Of a stretch of 64,000 nt of DNA, positions 23,079 through 34,870 are shown one piece after another. Origin of the DNA: Bisporella sp. PMI_857 (lineage: Eukaryota; Ascomycota; Leotiomycetes; Helotiales; Helotiaceae); the NCBI GenBank assembly GCA_021307315.1, contig JAJSPD010000019.1, forward strand, positions 496,001 through 560,000, given 5' to 3'. Both the position numbers and the translations under genes were made by a program. Under the pieces are notes generated by a model that saw nothing but the letters and a program-made list of their open reading frames with translations, did not search any database and was not told where the DNA came from. Position 1 is the stretch's first letter. Every line of letters begins with the position of its first letter.

Positions 23079-24609
23079 ATGGGCTCCATTGAGCAGGAGT
23101 TCCCTATCAGGGAAAATGTCAAGATTACCAAGCCATCTTTCCCTTCGGAAGCAAATACAATAGAGTACGCAAAATCGCTAGATGCAAAAGACCACCTCCG
23201 TTACTTCAGAGAACAATTCATCATCCCATCAAAAGCCAATATAAAAGCCACCAAAGTAGAGAAACCAGGTCCGTCACCTCCCACTTCCCCCTCATCACCT
23301 GACTAACTAATAACCACAGGTGTCTCCAACGAGCCATGCATCTATTTCTGCGGAAACTCGCTGGGGCTTCAACCCAAAGCAATCCGCGAATATCTCAACA
23401 TCCACCTCGACACCTGGTCCTCGATTGGTGTCCACGGCCACTTCCGCCGGCTCTCAGATTCGCCCATGTCGCAATGGCAACTCCTCGCCGAGCACGCCTC
23501 CAAGCAGGTCGCTCCCATAGTCGGGGCTCTCCCCGAAGAAGTCGCGACGATGGGTACCCTAACCATGAACCTCCATCTCCTGATGGCGTCATTCTACATG
23601 CCCACCCCTGAGAAAAAGAAGATCATCCTCGACTGGAAGGCGTTTCCGAGCGACCACTTCGCGATCGAATCTCAGATCCGGCATCACGGGTACGACCCCG
23701 AGGAATGCATGATTCTGGTCGGGCCTGACGAAGGGGAGTACGAGGTTTCGACGGAGAAGATCTTGAGTGTTATTGATGAGCATGCGGACACCACCGCTCT
23801 CGTGCTGCTCCCCGGGTTGCAGTACTACACGGGGCAGTTCTTCGATATCAAGACCATCACCGCTCACGCGCAATCCAAAGGTCTATTGATCGGCTGGGAT
23901 CTCGCCCACGCGGTCGGTAACGTTCCACTTCAACTCCACGACTGGAACGCGGATTTCGCAGTCTGGTGCACGTATAAGTATATGAATGCAGGTCCAGGCT
24001 CGATAGGCGGCTTATATGTGCATGAGCGACACGGTAAAGTAGATTATAGCCAGGACGAGAATAAGCCCGTTTTCAGGCATCGACTGGCGGGCTGGTATGG
24101 TGGTGATCAGGTGGGACGGATGAATATGGAGAATAGTGCGTTCTTTCCATTTCCATTTTAAATCATATTGGTGCTGACGAAAAGCAGAGTTCCGCCCTAG
24201 CCCAGGCGCATCAGGTTTCCAAGTCTCCACCACCTCCGCCTCAGACCTCGCCTCCCTTTGCGGCGCTCTCTCCGTGTTCAACCAAACTTCCATGTCCGCT
24301 ATCCGCAAGAAGTCTGTCCACCTCACCGCCTACTTAGAACACCTACTTCTCTCGGATACAGAGTCGTCAACCCACGCGTTCCAGATCATCACACCTTCAA
24401 ACCCAGAAGCGAGAGGTACGCAGCTCAGTGTAAAGCTGAAGCCTGGGCGCTTGGATACATTAAGCGACATGCTGGAGGAGGCAGGCATCGTGGCGGATAA
24501 GAGGCGGCCGGATGTTATAAGGGTGGCGCCAGTGCCGTTGTATAATACGTATGAGGAGGCCTGGAATTTTGGGCAGATATTTAAAGCTGCGCTTGCCAAG
24601 TGTGAATAA
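23079..24609 (+). CDS. BNA5: Kynureninase (L-kynurenine hydrolase)
   Basis: Three exons (23079-23268, 23320-24135, 24188-24609; introns 51 and 52 nt) give 475 residues, the usual kynureninase size. This PLP enzyme cleaves kynurenine to anthranilate and alanine, or 3-hydroxykynurenine to 3-hydroxyanthranilate. Visible blocks are [47 protein letters not shown] and [15 protein letters not shown], where the Lys at about 283 is the expected PLP anchor. The C-terminal domain runs to [14 protein letters not shown], and the frame is fixed by the [13 protein letters not shown] block at the second junction. It is divergently paired with the IDO gene, so the two could turn N-formylkynurenine (after a formamidase not present here) into anthranilate. 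The gene is intact. Confidence 0.95.
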
Positions 24610-24773
24610 ATACATATAAATATCAATCTAAAACGTTAATAACCACACTTGTATGGACAAATAATCCGAACAGAGTAGCTAGATCATATGTCGAGTGATG
24701 TATGTATATCACATTGTCTTGGGAGGCATTAAAATGCTTCAATATCATCGAGGAGAAAAGGAACGCCTTCATA

Positions 24774-27032
24774 CTACACGAACGCACCCGGCATCCTGCG
24801 AGTAGGGCAACCGTCTTTCTCACGAGCCGCTTCCTCGGCTTCCAGTTCGACTTCAGCATCAGTCTTCCAGCCTTGATATGGCGGCAGTATCGGCTCATCC
24901 GTACCGTCATTCTCGTACACCTTGCTTAGACAACTTCCATCTGTGCATGTGACTTGACATACCAATTTGTATGTCCACTCGCGTCTCTGAGCCAGGATTT
25001 CTGAAACCGGAGTCAGATGTAAGGCATCTGCGCCCGGAATGAAACGGCCACTCCTTATCTCCCGCAACAACCTTCGCCATTCTAGATCGACGGGCATGGT
25101 GGTAGATACTTCCGTCGCCGGCAATGCACATCTGTCGCACGAAGGAAACGGGTAGCCGCTCGGTGTATTCGGCCGTTGCGGCATGAATTTCAGTTCGAAG
25201 AGTCTAGTCAGCGTCTCCTGCGTCCAGCCGCCACTCGCCAATCCTTCTTCGTTTGACAGCTCTCGCTCGACGAAGTCCGCAATTTCGACACCTATATCTA
25301 GCAATAGCATTCGCCAATCGTAGAATATGTCCGGAAGGCACATGGCTAGCGATGTTGGTGTATGCATAACATGATGAATCCTGAATATGCGATGGAGATC
25401 CTTGGTCCGTTGTATGATAAGACGCATGCATCTCAGGTCCCGCTGAAAGAGACGTTTCACAATGGCTTCGTGCAGACAGCTTGTATCACTTGTTTCATTG
25501 AGTATATTCGGTATATATCGAAAGATCGAGTTAATAACAGTACCGTTGAAGCCTAGTAAGATAGCTGCATACAATATCCTCGTCCGGTTAGGATCGCCTG
25601 GTTCGAGATGAGGAAGAAAGCGTTCAATTATCTTTAGAGCTGAACTATAAGCTCTATGCACAGATGGACGGTGATGGAGAAGCATTGTTACAGGAACATG
25701 AAGCTCAAATAGTATTTCATCAGTCTCCTGGGCATGTTCCTGGAGGAGATCGATAGTGGTGATACTCTTGCTAAGATTTTTCGTGCAGCTGTCGTTGGCC
25801 GCTTGCAGAGGGAGACTAGATGAAAATTATCAATATGGCTCTTGCGAGAAGTGTATTAGGGATTACCGACGTCTTATACTTGCCGGCACGTGCTTGGCTG
25901 TCTGCTCCAACACTAAGTAGGTATTCGACGATCTCTACGTTCAACGCCTTTGAGGCAACCTGAATATTCAAATTAGACTCTCAATTCTTAATGGGGCTTA
26001 ATATTTTAAATTCAGGTTGTGTAGAACAAATCCCGTACCCAAAGTGGCGTCCTTCCATCCGGATCGCGATCCCATGGCGAAGCGTGGCCATCTCGCAGTA
26101 GTGACTTTACAGCTGCAGTATTTCCATCTTGGCAAAAGGTAAATATTGGAGCAGTTTTAGGAATGGTGCGGAATATGTTTAGGGTATATTGCCAACCAGC
26201 TGTAGCCCTTGCAGTGAAGTGCAATCCATAAGATATCCCGAATCGAACGAGAAGTTCCGGTGGACATAAGAGGTATGAGGTCGCTTTACTCTTGGTGTTT
26301 AATTGTTGAATATTGTAGCGGGGCTTTGGCTTCGTTAAAGTGAACCCATTATTAGCAGAATAATTTGGTGGGGGCTGCACAAGGTTGGGAGCTTCGCGGT
26401 AGTATGCTTCGTAGGTTGGGGGCGGGTTATTGTAAGGGACTGTCGCAACATGAGCTTGTACTGGATGAGGCATCCTTGGAGTAACAGATAATGGCGGGGT
26501 CAGACTCTGCACAACCGTAAGGATTTTTCTGGTTGTAGTAGCATTCTGCTGCGTCATGTGCCTAAAACGTCAGTGGTAGTAAAGGTTCTGACTTTTGTCC
26601 TTACATCAAATAGCTGATTTGGACACCTTTGACAAGTTGAAAAGCTTCTCCTATAGCTTCTTGGAAATCCCGAATCTCTCGGTCCTTCAATGTAATGTTA
26701 AAATCGGCCCATCTTCTTTTCCATCGATTATTGGATGATGCATGCCTCATCGCATACGCTATCTTTTTCTCAAGGCCAGATACATGCTTTTCGCAGTTGC
26801 TCAACGCTTTTATCAATAGCTTCGTCAACCCATCTTCCATAGGGAGGTTTTTAGACTCGTGTAATATTGTCGAGAGCAATCTAAGATGGTCAAAGATATC
26901 CCGTATTCTTTCTGGGGCATCGTTGACTGCAGACCAGAATTCTATTAGCTTCTGGATACCTTGAGCTAGTTGAAATGTAATGGATACGACAGCCGCGACA
27001 CCTGATGCGCAGGAAAGGCCGTCCATGGCCAA
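24774..27032 (-). CDS. SesA-like/STAND N-terminal domain protein with ankyrin-type repeats
   Basis: Four exons: 26605-27032, 26039-26561, about 25880-25959 and 24774-25815, giving about 690 residues. The third exon's donor could be at 25879 (GTATAA) or 25870 (GTCGGT); both keep frame. Residues 1-140 match the fungal SesA/STAND N-terminal helix bundle (GLSCASGVAAVVSITFQLAQGI, then LRLLSTIL). A proline-rich linker follows (residues about 150-220), then one recognisable ankyrin pair (GNTAAVKSLLRDGHASPWDRDPDGRTPLW and VEIVEYLLSVGAD) and a helical C-terminal half without a clear family. No NB-ARC or NACHT P-loop is present, so it is not a full NLR; it may be an adaptor or a reduced member of the nonself-recognition family (inference). 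It is convergent with the kynureninase gene, 164 bp apart. Confidence 0.75.
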
Positions 27033-27796
27033 CGTTCACCATCGATTCGATTATTGCGGTAAAGAGAGAGATCACTAAAATAATGCACAGGGAGTTCAGG
27101 AATTAAGCCATTTAATAGCGATAGAAACACAGTAGGCGCAGCCGCCCCCCGTTCTCCTTGCATGCGGTTGGGTACGGAAAGTTGCATATTGTCAGCGGCA
27201 AAGGTCAAGGAGCACCAATCGGAAATATCCCTCAGACCTCCCAGGTTGCAACAGATGTTTCAAAACCTCACTCACACCATACTTGGATTTTAGCTCTGCC
27301 ATTTTATAAAGAAATACTGCAGGAACTTTATTATATAATAAGGGAACCGCTGTTGCAATGGCCACTAACAAATAAGCGGACCAAAACGAACTGGTGGCCA
27401 GAGATAAGGATAAAACAAAGTATCACAAAACGTAACTAGCATAACAACCATAGTTACACAAAGATTGTGGCAATGAATAGACTAACAAACCTATAAGATC
27501 TTTGCAGATTTGAGATATATATGTCGGATCTATGATTGAGCAGGAAGCCGCCACCTTTCTGTCTCGAAACAATGTTGTGCTTCTTCTAGCAATTACAGGA
27601 AGTTATCGCTTATCTCCGGAATGCTGCCGCCGGGAAATGGCGTGGGTATTACACTGGCAGGACACTTGGGGTCATTGTCTTGTCCTGAGTTTCTTTTTGT
27701 TTTTGGATGCGGACATTCGTCTTTGCATGCGTGAGATATGAAGTCTCCCGCTATCCATGGATTTTCATATTTTACGGCGGATAAATACTCTTCTGA
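27033..27796. other. Intergenic region, about 760 bp
   Basis: Upstream of the SesA-like gene and downstream of the kinase gene. The plus-strand ORF at 27532-27741 has no supporting feature. Nothing else recognised. Confidence 0.4.
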
Positions 27797-29204
27797 TCAC
27801 TTATTAGGCTTTCCCAACCCCTTAAGTCTCAGATACACATCTGATCCCCATCCGAAGAGACTCTGGACGGCGATTCCACCACCGAAGTATTCGGCGTAGG
27901 CTCGACTTAGTGGTAAGCCATAACCAAGACCAGCAATCGAACTCCCTTCCCCACCAGACCCTGATATGGCGTTCAGACCATCTATAGTCATACTGTTCGA
28001 ACTTTGACCTGGCAGCTCATCTTCATCGGAAAATGTTGTGAAAGAATACGACCAGATGTTAGGAAGCACCTCAGGACTAATACCTCCACCACGGTCTCGA
28101 ATGCGGATTGTCACGCCTGGAGCGGAGTCATCGAAGAGCTTTATCAAAGGTGGGTCGTCCGTATTATGCCCTAAGGACTTCCGCTGTTCGAAGGCACTCC
28201 CTGTGCTCTCTGGGTCTGCGGAAATAGTGATGATAATAGGCTCATGGGAGCTTCCAGACTCAACCGTGGCCCTGAACGCATTTTTCAGTAGCTCTGTGAT
28301 TATGTATTCCAGATGAACTGGTATATAGGCAAAGGTGGTGTCGGGCTGCCCATCAATGACCCACGTAGGTCGGACACCATATTTGAGCTCACATATCTCG
28401 GAGACGAAATTTCCGCACGAATTGATAATTGAGGATGGTTGAAGGTCAGTATCTATAACTCCGATATATGAACTATGGCTGTGATGGTTTTGGTGTCCTG
28501 ACTCATCTTGGTGTGGTTGCGAAGAGACGTGGAGCCCGATGTGTTGCTCAGCTATCAGCCGTGTGCCAATGCGCGCTCGAAGATGCTCGTCCAAGAAACG
28601 AGTAACTTCTGCTGGATTGATGTATTTTCTGCATTCCAGAAATCCACGCGCAAGCGTCGGAATTGTATGCGAATGAGTCTCGACAAGATCTGTGAGAATG
28701 GATGTAAAGCGGATCTCGTCTTCGAGGGTAGAGATTGTCTTTGACTTGTATGGGAGTAAGGTGGACAGGGAGTGTAGGTAGTTGTTGTAGATTTTGGAAA
28801 TATTTGGGTTCGAGACGACAATAAATGGGAGGTTTCGCAATGCTTGGATTCGATGCGCAAGGCGAATCGGGAGAAGAGAGAGGGTGAAGTTTGCGGACGA
28901 GAATAACGCGTCGGTTGATAGCGGTGGACGCCCATGTCTGAGGACAAATGAGCAGACTTCCCCATGTTATATGAGGATTTCAATACTTCACTAGGTCTGC
29001 AAGGCTCAGCGTATGCAATGGTTGGTTCGCGAGACTTGCTACATCATCGTCGGCAATGGTAGTCGAGCTGGGCGGGTGAGACCATTTGTGTGCTGATGGT
29101 GAAGGGTGTCGAGAGAAATCGCTGGCTGCACGGAAAGCCGGGCGTGACACGCGATTGCCTCTAGCATTGGTTATTCGGTGTAGCCTTTTAGATACACAAC
29201 TCAT
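27797..29204 (-). CDS. Mitochondrial pyruvate/branched-chain ketoacid dehydrogenase kinase
   Basis: Two exons (28987-29204 and 27797-28937, intron 49 nt) give 452 residues. The kinase belongs to the PDK/BCKDK group, which has a histidine-kinase-like GHKL fold and phosphorylates the E1 subunit of the mitochondrial dehydrogenase complexes, switching them off. The N-terminus is rich in Arg, Ser and lacks acidic residues (a probable targeting peptide). The helical domain contains GRPPLSTDALFSSANF and LPIRLAHRIQALRNLPFIV. The GHKL boxes are the N box ELLKNAFRATVE, the G1 box RDRGGGIS, the F box YSFTTF and the G2 box GLGYGLPLSRAYAEYFGG. A serine/glycine-rich insertion between F and G2 boxes is common in fungal members. 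Whether it controls the pyruvate or the branched-chain complex cannot be decided here. It is intact. Confidence 0.93.
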
Positions 29205-29520
29205 TATGCCATAGGGATTGACTTTGGGATGCGCAAGAATGACGATGCCATTAACTGTACAATCATTGTCAACTGCTCTGTAGAGGGCAGCACTGTCACC
29301 GAGGCGAGCCTTGCCAAGGATTCATTAACCCACCTCTCGCCTGTCGGTAAGGAGTCGCAACAATAGGAACGTTCATAAATGCTCTATTACTTTATCTTGT
29401 ACCTTTCACGCCTCCAAATTAAAATAATCAATTCTGAGAAGGCGGGCTCTATATGATCCTAGTTTCCAACATCGTTCCCACCTTGTGAAGCACTAACTAT
29501 ACCTTCTGAGGTTTCCTCTC
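29205..29520. other. Intergenic region, about 316 bp
   Basis: Promoter side of the kinase gene and 3' side of the small gene. Nothing recognised. Confidence 0.4.
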
Positions 29521-29950
29521 CTACTGAGTTTTGATGATTGAATCCTTCTCAACGGACTCGATGCCAGAATGGCTGTCAAGGGTGTGTACTACATCATCAT
29601 CGAACTCAACGCTGCGTTTATAGTGAGCAAATGGTTAAAATATGGCCATTAACTTTTTACTTACTCAAATCCGGCGTAGATAGTACGCCTTTTAATTTCT
29701 TTGCCTCCTTGCTTCTCGGCCTCCTCGATGGCACTGCACCATGTTAATATTGCCATCACATCATATTCTCTGTCTCCTGTAAAGCACTTTCCTGTCGACA
29801 TCCCCCTGGCTTTTGCATACAACCTGCAAGCAATTAGAAGCAAATACTGTCAATTAAATAAAGAGACATACCATGTATTTGACAGGCATGCTGAGAATGA
29901 TAAATATGTTTGTCGACCTGATTCAAAAATTGATACTCTTTTTTTAAGAG
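29521..29950 (-). CDS. Small spliced gene, unknown family, 5' end uncertain
   Basis: Three exons are consistent on the minus strand: one ending at 29872, then 29665-29823, then 29521-29611, with introns of 48 nt (GTATGT ... TTGCAG) and 53 nt (GTAAGT ... CGCAG). The joined frame is protein-like: YAKARGMSTGKCFTGDREYD, AILTWCSAIEEAEKQGGKEI, then YAGFDVEFDDDVV and a stop at 29521. About 83 residues are well supported by two good introns. Upstream the frame stays open only to about 29945 and has no ATG in that frame, so the start is either in a further exon or lost. I do not recognise the family. The coding potential is supported by splice phases, not by homology. Confidence 0.45.
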
Positions 29951-30617
29951 ATTCTTAGCTATTTTCAAGGAGACGATAGGCGGATTTAATATTCAAACTT
30001 GGAATCTGGAAAGAAAATATTAAACTCATCAGAGCTCAAGTATTAATACTTGTATGCATTGACATCCCACTCCACTTCCCTTACTTCCCTTGGCAAACAG
30101 CCCCTCCAGAGTACGTCATTTTGGGCAGCTGACTAGGCAGACACATCTTTCCAACGAGTTCATTTGCTGAAGGTAGAATATTTCCATCAGCCAGGTTCTT
30201 CGGCTTCCTATCTAAGTATCTGCAAAATGCAACTCATCGCAAGCAGAATCGGCTCAAGCATCATGGTTGTCACCCACGCTAGCTGATTTTGCGGGTATTC
30301 GTCACCAGGCGAGGAATGAGATGTCAGCAAAATAATTAGCTAAAGTATGTGTGAAATACAGGTATGAAGAGAATATCGATTTTAGATTTGTTCTGGCACA
30401 ATTTTGGCAAAGTGTTGTTGTCGCATCAAGGCATAGCTGAAGCTAATAACCAGCCCAGGATTATCTTTCTTATCTGCTTATCGATAATAGACACGCTTGG
30501 CTGTATCAGGCTAGATCTCCCGTGCCGATGCGGCCGCCCGAGGAAAAATTATTGTGGAGGCTGCAAAAGAACCTCCAACACAAAGCGACAATGCCGCCGT
30601 TTAATTCTTGATCGGCC
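29951..30617. other. Intergenic region upstream of BMS1
   Basis: About 670 bp without a supported gene. A plus-strand ORF at 30364-30834 runs through BMS1 exons in another frame and is a shadow. Confidence 0.4.
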
Positions 30618-33600
30618 ATGGATGATCAGAAGAATAGGCCGCATAGGCCTGCCAAGGCAAAGAAGAAGCACTCTGGGGGTTTGTATGCTACGCCCCAGAA
30701 GAAATCTTGCTCTAACAACAGCAACCAGAGAAAAACCCAAAAGCGTTTGCGTTCGCAAATACTGGACGTCTAGCAAAGACTGCAGCTCGGTCAGCGGACG
30801 TATGTGCAACTTTACGCTCCATTCTTGCGAATAATATTGATTGTGATTTAGATCAAAGAGAAAAGGTTCCATGTACCCCAAGTCGACCGGATACCAGACG
30901 AGCCTCCGCCACGCCTCGTCGCAATCGTGGGACCCCCAGGTGTAGGAAAAACAACACTTCTAAAATCACTCGTGAAACGATACTCAAAAGAGACACTTTC
31001 CAATCCTCAAGGGCCAATTACCGTTGTCTCCTCAAAGAAGCAAAGATTGACATTTTTAGAATGTCCAAACGAGCTGGAAGCTATGGTGGACATTTCCAAG
31101 GTAGCAGACGTTGTGCTGCTAATGATTGATGGTAACTTTGGATTCGAGATGGAGACAATGGAGTTTTTAAATATTTTGGCTGCGAGCGGGATGCCCGGAA
31201 ACGTTTTTGGTATACTAACACATCTAGATCTCTTTCGAAAGCCACAAACCCTAAAGGACGCAAAGAAGCGGCTGAAGAATAGGTTCTGGAGCGAATTATA
31301 CCAAGGAGCACATCTATTCTACCTATCTGGCGTGATAAATGGACGGTACCCGGACCGTGAAATCCACAACATGTCCAGGTTCATATCAGTAATGAAAAAT
31401 CCCCGACCACTGATCTGGCGCAACTCACATCCATATACCATAGTCGACAGTTTCCGAGATATCACACATCCTACCAAAGTTGAAGAGAATCCAAAATGTG
31501 ACAGAACGGTAGTCCTCTCGGGATATCTTCGTGGTACCAATTTCGCTGCACAAGGTCAGCGAGTACACATCCCTGGTCTTGGTGACTTTACGGTATCAGC
31601 GATGGAGGCTTTACCAGATCCGTGCCCAACGCCCAATATGGAGCAAATAGTCGCCAAGGCAACTGGCAAGACGGGACGAAGGCGTTTAGACGAGAAAGAG
31701 AAGCGATTACATGCGCCGATGTCGGATAAAGCTGGCTTGAAGATTGATGGAGACCAGATCTGGATTACACGCGAAAAGGGTTTTAATTTCAATAAGGATG
31801 ATGAGAACGAGGAACGTGGTGAGGGCGAACAGTTAATTGTCGGACTTCAAGGGGAAAGAAAGCTACTGGGTGAGACTAAGGATGGCATTCAACTGTTTAG
31901 TGGCGGTACTACCATTACAAATCCTCAAGGTCTAGAGAATACCGGCCGCAAAGAACAACGTTTTGCAAGGTTTGCAGAAGACCAGAATGGCATTGAGAAT
32001 GAAGAGTTTGGAGATGCAGGTAGTGATGAAGGTGACGAGAGTCAGCTCGCAAGCGGTGATGAGGGTGAAGAAGAGGATTGGGAGATCTCAGATGACAAGC
32101 TGGGAAGATCCTTCCGAAAGGAAGCGGATAAAGAAATAGGCGACATCGAATTTGCAGAGAGTGACTCCGACTTGGGATCACTCTCTGGAGATGATAGCAG
32201 TAACGAAGATGAAGGATCTGATGGTGAAGTGAATTCAGGGGACGAAGGTTACCTATCAGAAGATGACGACAGTGGTGCAAGGTGGAAAGCGAATCTTACA
32301 GAGAATGCCGAGAGATTGCACAATAAGAGGAGGGCATATCGAACTTCTAACCTCGCGAAGTTCATATATAAGGAGACCATGACTCCAGTACAGGTACTGC
32401 AAAGGTGGCGTGGCCAGGAGGAGGAGGAGGAGAATATTGAGGATGATGACGATGACTTCTTCAAGAAGTCTGGTAGAGAGAGGAACGATGAGCTCATGGA
32501 AGACCGGGCCGTTCCCATATTGGATTATGATGAAATGGAAGCCAAGTGGTCCATCGGAGACAATGTTGAAGCTCTTCGAAGGAGATTTGCAACTACCGAT
32601 CTTCTGAGAGACCAGAAGTCCGGCAGTGGAAGTGATGGCGAGGATGACGGAGAAGATGATGATGACGATGAGGGTGATGGAGAATTTGAAGATCTTGAAA
32701 CAGGCGAGGAACATAAACCCAGTGATCTGGAGGCAGAACGAGAAAAGAATGCCCGGAGGAAAGAGGAACTGAAGTTGCGCTTCGAGGAAGAAGATCGAGA
32801 AGGTTTTAATAATGACAAAGCAAATGCAAAACGAGAAGGCGCAGCAGAGGATGAAGAGTTCGGCGAGGACGATTGGTACGATGCTCAGAAAGCACAGATC
32901 CAAAAGCAGTTGAACATCAATAAAGCCGAATTTGAGATTCTCGATGACAGTCAACGGGTCAATGTGGAGGGCTTCAGAGCCGGTCAATATGCCAAAATTG
33001 TTATTGAAAACGTCGCTTCTGAGTTCGTCACGACCTTCAACCCATACATACCTATAGTAGTGGGTGGTCTGTCCGCAACAGAGGAACGATTCGGTTTCGT
33101 GCAAGTTCGCATCAAGCGCCATCGCTGGCATAAGAAAGTCCTTAAGACCAATGACCCACTTATACTCTCTCTAGGTTGGCGCCGCTTCCAAACCCTCCCA
33201 ATCTACAGCATCTCTGACAACCGCATCCGGAATCGCATGCTTAAATATACACCGGAGCACATGCACTGCTTCGGCACGTTTTATGGCCCTCTCATCGCTC
33301 CTAACTCTGGATTCTCCGCCTACCAATCCTTCTCCTCCAAGACGCCCGGCTTTCGTATCTGCGCCACGGGAACGGTTCTCGACGTCGAGGAAGCGCCAGA
33401 GATCGTCAAGAAGCTAAAACTCACCGGCACGCCATACAAGATCTTTAAAAACACTGCCTTCATCCGTGACATGTTCAACTCCGCTCTCGAAGTTGCCAAG
33501 TTCGAAGGAGCATCCATCAAAACCGTCTCTGGGGTCCGCGGTCAGATCAAGCGTGCGCTAAGCAAGCCAGATGGGCACTTCCGCGCTACCTTCGAAGACA

Positions 33601-34163
33601 AGATCCTCATGAGCGATATAGTGTTCCTAAGAGCTTGGTATCCCATCAAACCTCATCGCTTTTATAATCCGGTTACAAATATGATTGGCTGGGAAGCTAT
33701 GCGTCTTACCGGTGCCGTCCGTGCTGATGAACGAATCGCTACGCCGTCCCAGAAAAACAGCCTCTACAAGCCCATCGAACGCGTAACACGGCATTTTAAC
33801 CCTCTTCGTGTTCCTCGTGCGCTTGCTGCCGAGCTTCCCTTCAAGTCCCAGATCGTGCAGATGAAGAAGCAAAAGGAGCAAACGTATATGCAGAAGCGCG
33901 CCGTGGTCGTGGGTGGCGAAGAGAAAAAGGCGCGGGATTTGATGCAGAAAATCATGACGGTCAGGAATGAGAAGGTGGCGAAGAGGCGCGAGAAGAAGGA
34001 AGAGAAGCGTGTGATCTACAGGAAGAAGGTTGAAGAGAACGCGGAGAAGAGAGCAGAGCGCGAGAAGAAGGAGAGCAAGGAATACTATCGGAAGGAGGGC
34101 AAAAAGAGGAGGGCGGATACAGATGGGGGTGGCGGAGGCAAGAGAGGAAAGTTTGGGAAATAG
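30618..34163 (+). CDS. BMS1: Ribosome biogenesis GTPase Bms1
   Basis: Three exons (30618-30678, 30729-30799, 30852-34163) give 1147 residues, the normal fungal Bms1 length. Bms1 is a nucleolar GTPase of the SSU processome; it works with Rcl1 in 40S subunit assembly. The N-terminus (PHRPAKAKKKHSG, NPKAFAFANTGRLAKTAARS) matches the family and fixes the two short introns. The P-loop GPPGVGKTT is at residues 71-79. An AARP2CN segment follows (YLRGTNFAAQGQRVHIPGLG), then a long acidic middle region (Asp/Glu runs about residues 370-680), then the C-terminal RIBIOP domain (GWRRFQTLPIYSISD, MHCFGTFYGPLIAP). The tail is Lys/Arg-rich, as expected for rRNA contact and nuclear import. The gene is intact, single-copy by expectation, and a useful synteny anchor. 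Confidence 0.97.
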
Positions 34164-34870
34164 AGTGTGATTAGCATCTCTGGCGAGGGCATGGCTTGGA
34201 GTATGGTGTCGAAATGAATATACAATCACCTAGTTTGTGCAACTAAGTGTCTCATGCTTATCTAGATTTGTGAGGTTGAGGCCTGTCTGTCCTTAAAATT
34301 GTGAAACATGGTATTTGGAAGGATTTGGCCGGGAGAAAGTACCTATACCATAATCTGGTTGGTGACGGCGACTACAAGGCAAAAGCAGCACCTCGAAGGA
34401 ATATAGAGAGAATTAAGATAACATGGAGTTTTCCGAAGAACTTGGCAAGCACAAAATACATGGGTAGTGAGCTATGTAATGGCTTTCATATCGGTGATGT
34501 GATCCAAAGGGCCAAGGTAAGTAGTGGGGCAAATCGAGGAGGTAGACTGTCAGGCTTTTATTATGGTCTCTTTTCCTGGAGCAATAACACCTGAATAATG
34601 TATATATTATTTGGCTAAAGAGCTAGAATAAGATTTCTCTGCGAAAGAACATAAAGAAAATAAAAAGGTACGGAAATGCTGGGACAAAGTAGGTGACCGC
34701 GGTTTCATAAAATACTATTTGTTAACATCTGCTTGCGAAATTTGCTATAAACCTTGAATCTAGACCAGTCGAAACTTTTCCAGCTTGACTCCGCGAGCTT
34801 CTAATGCCTCCGGGAGGAATCGAGGGTCAAATTTCATCTCTTCCTTCGTGATTTTGTTTCTGTGGGGTGA
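34164..34870. other. Intergenic region after BMS1
   Basis: About 700 bp. The ORFs at 34301-34594 (plus) and 34760-35041 (minus) have no family features; the latter lies antisense to the transcription-factor relic. Nothing else supported. Confidence 0.4.

Noticed and set aside
27532..27741. Plus-strand ORF of 69 codons
   Set aside because: No domain, signal peptide or splice context.
30364..30834. Plus-strand ORF of 156 codons upstream of and through BMS1 exons 1-2
   Set aside because: Different frame from the conserved BMS1 N-terminus, which is clearly spliced.
32256..33131. Minus-strand ORF of 291 codons inside BMS1
   Set aside because: Antisense to the acidic low-complexity BMS1 region, which leaves the opposite strand open.
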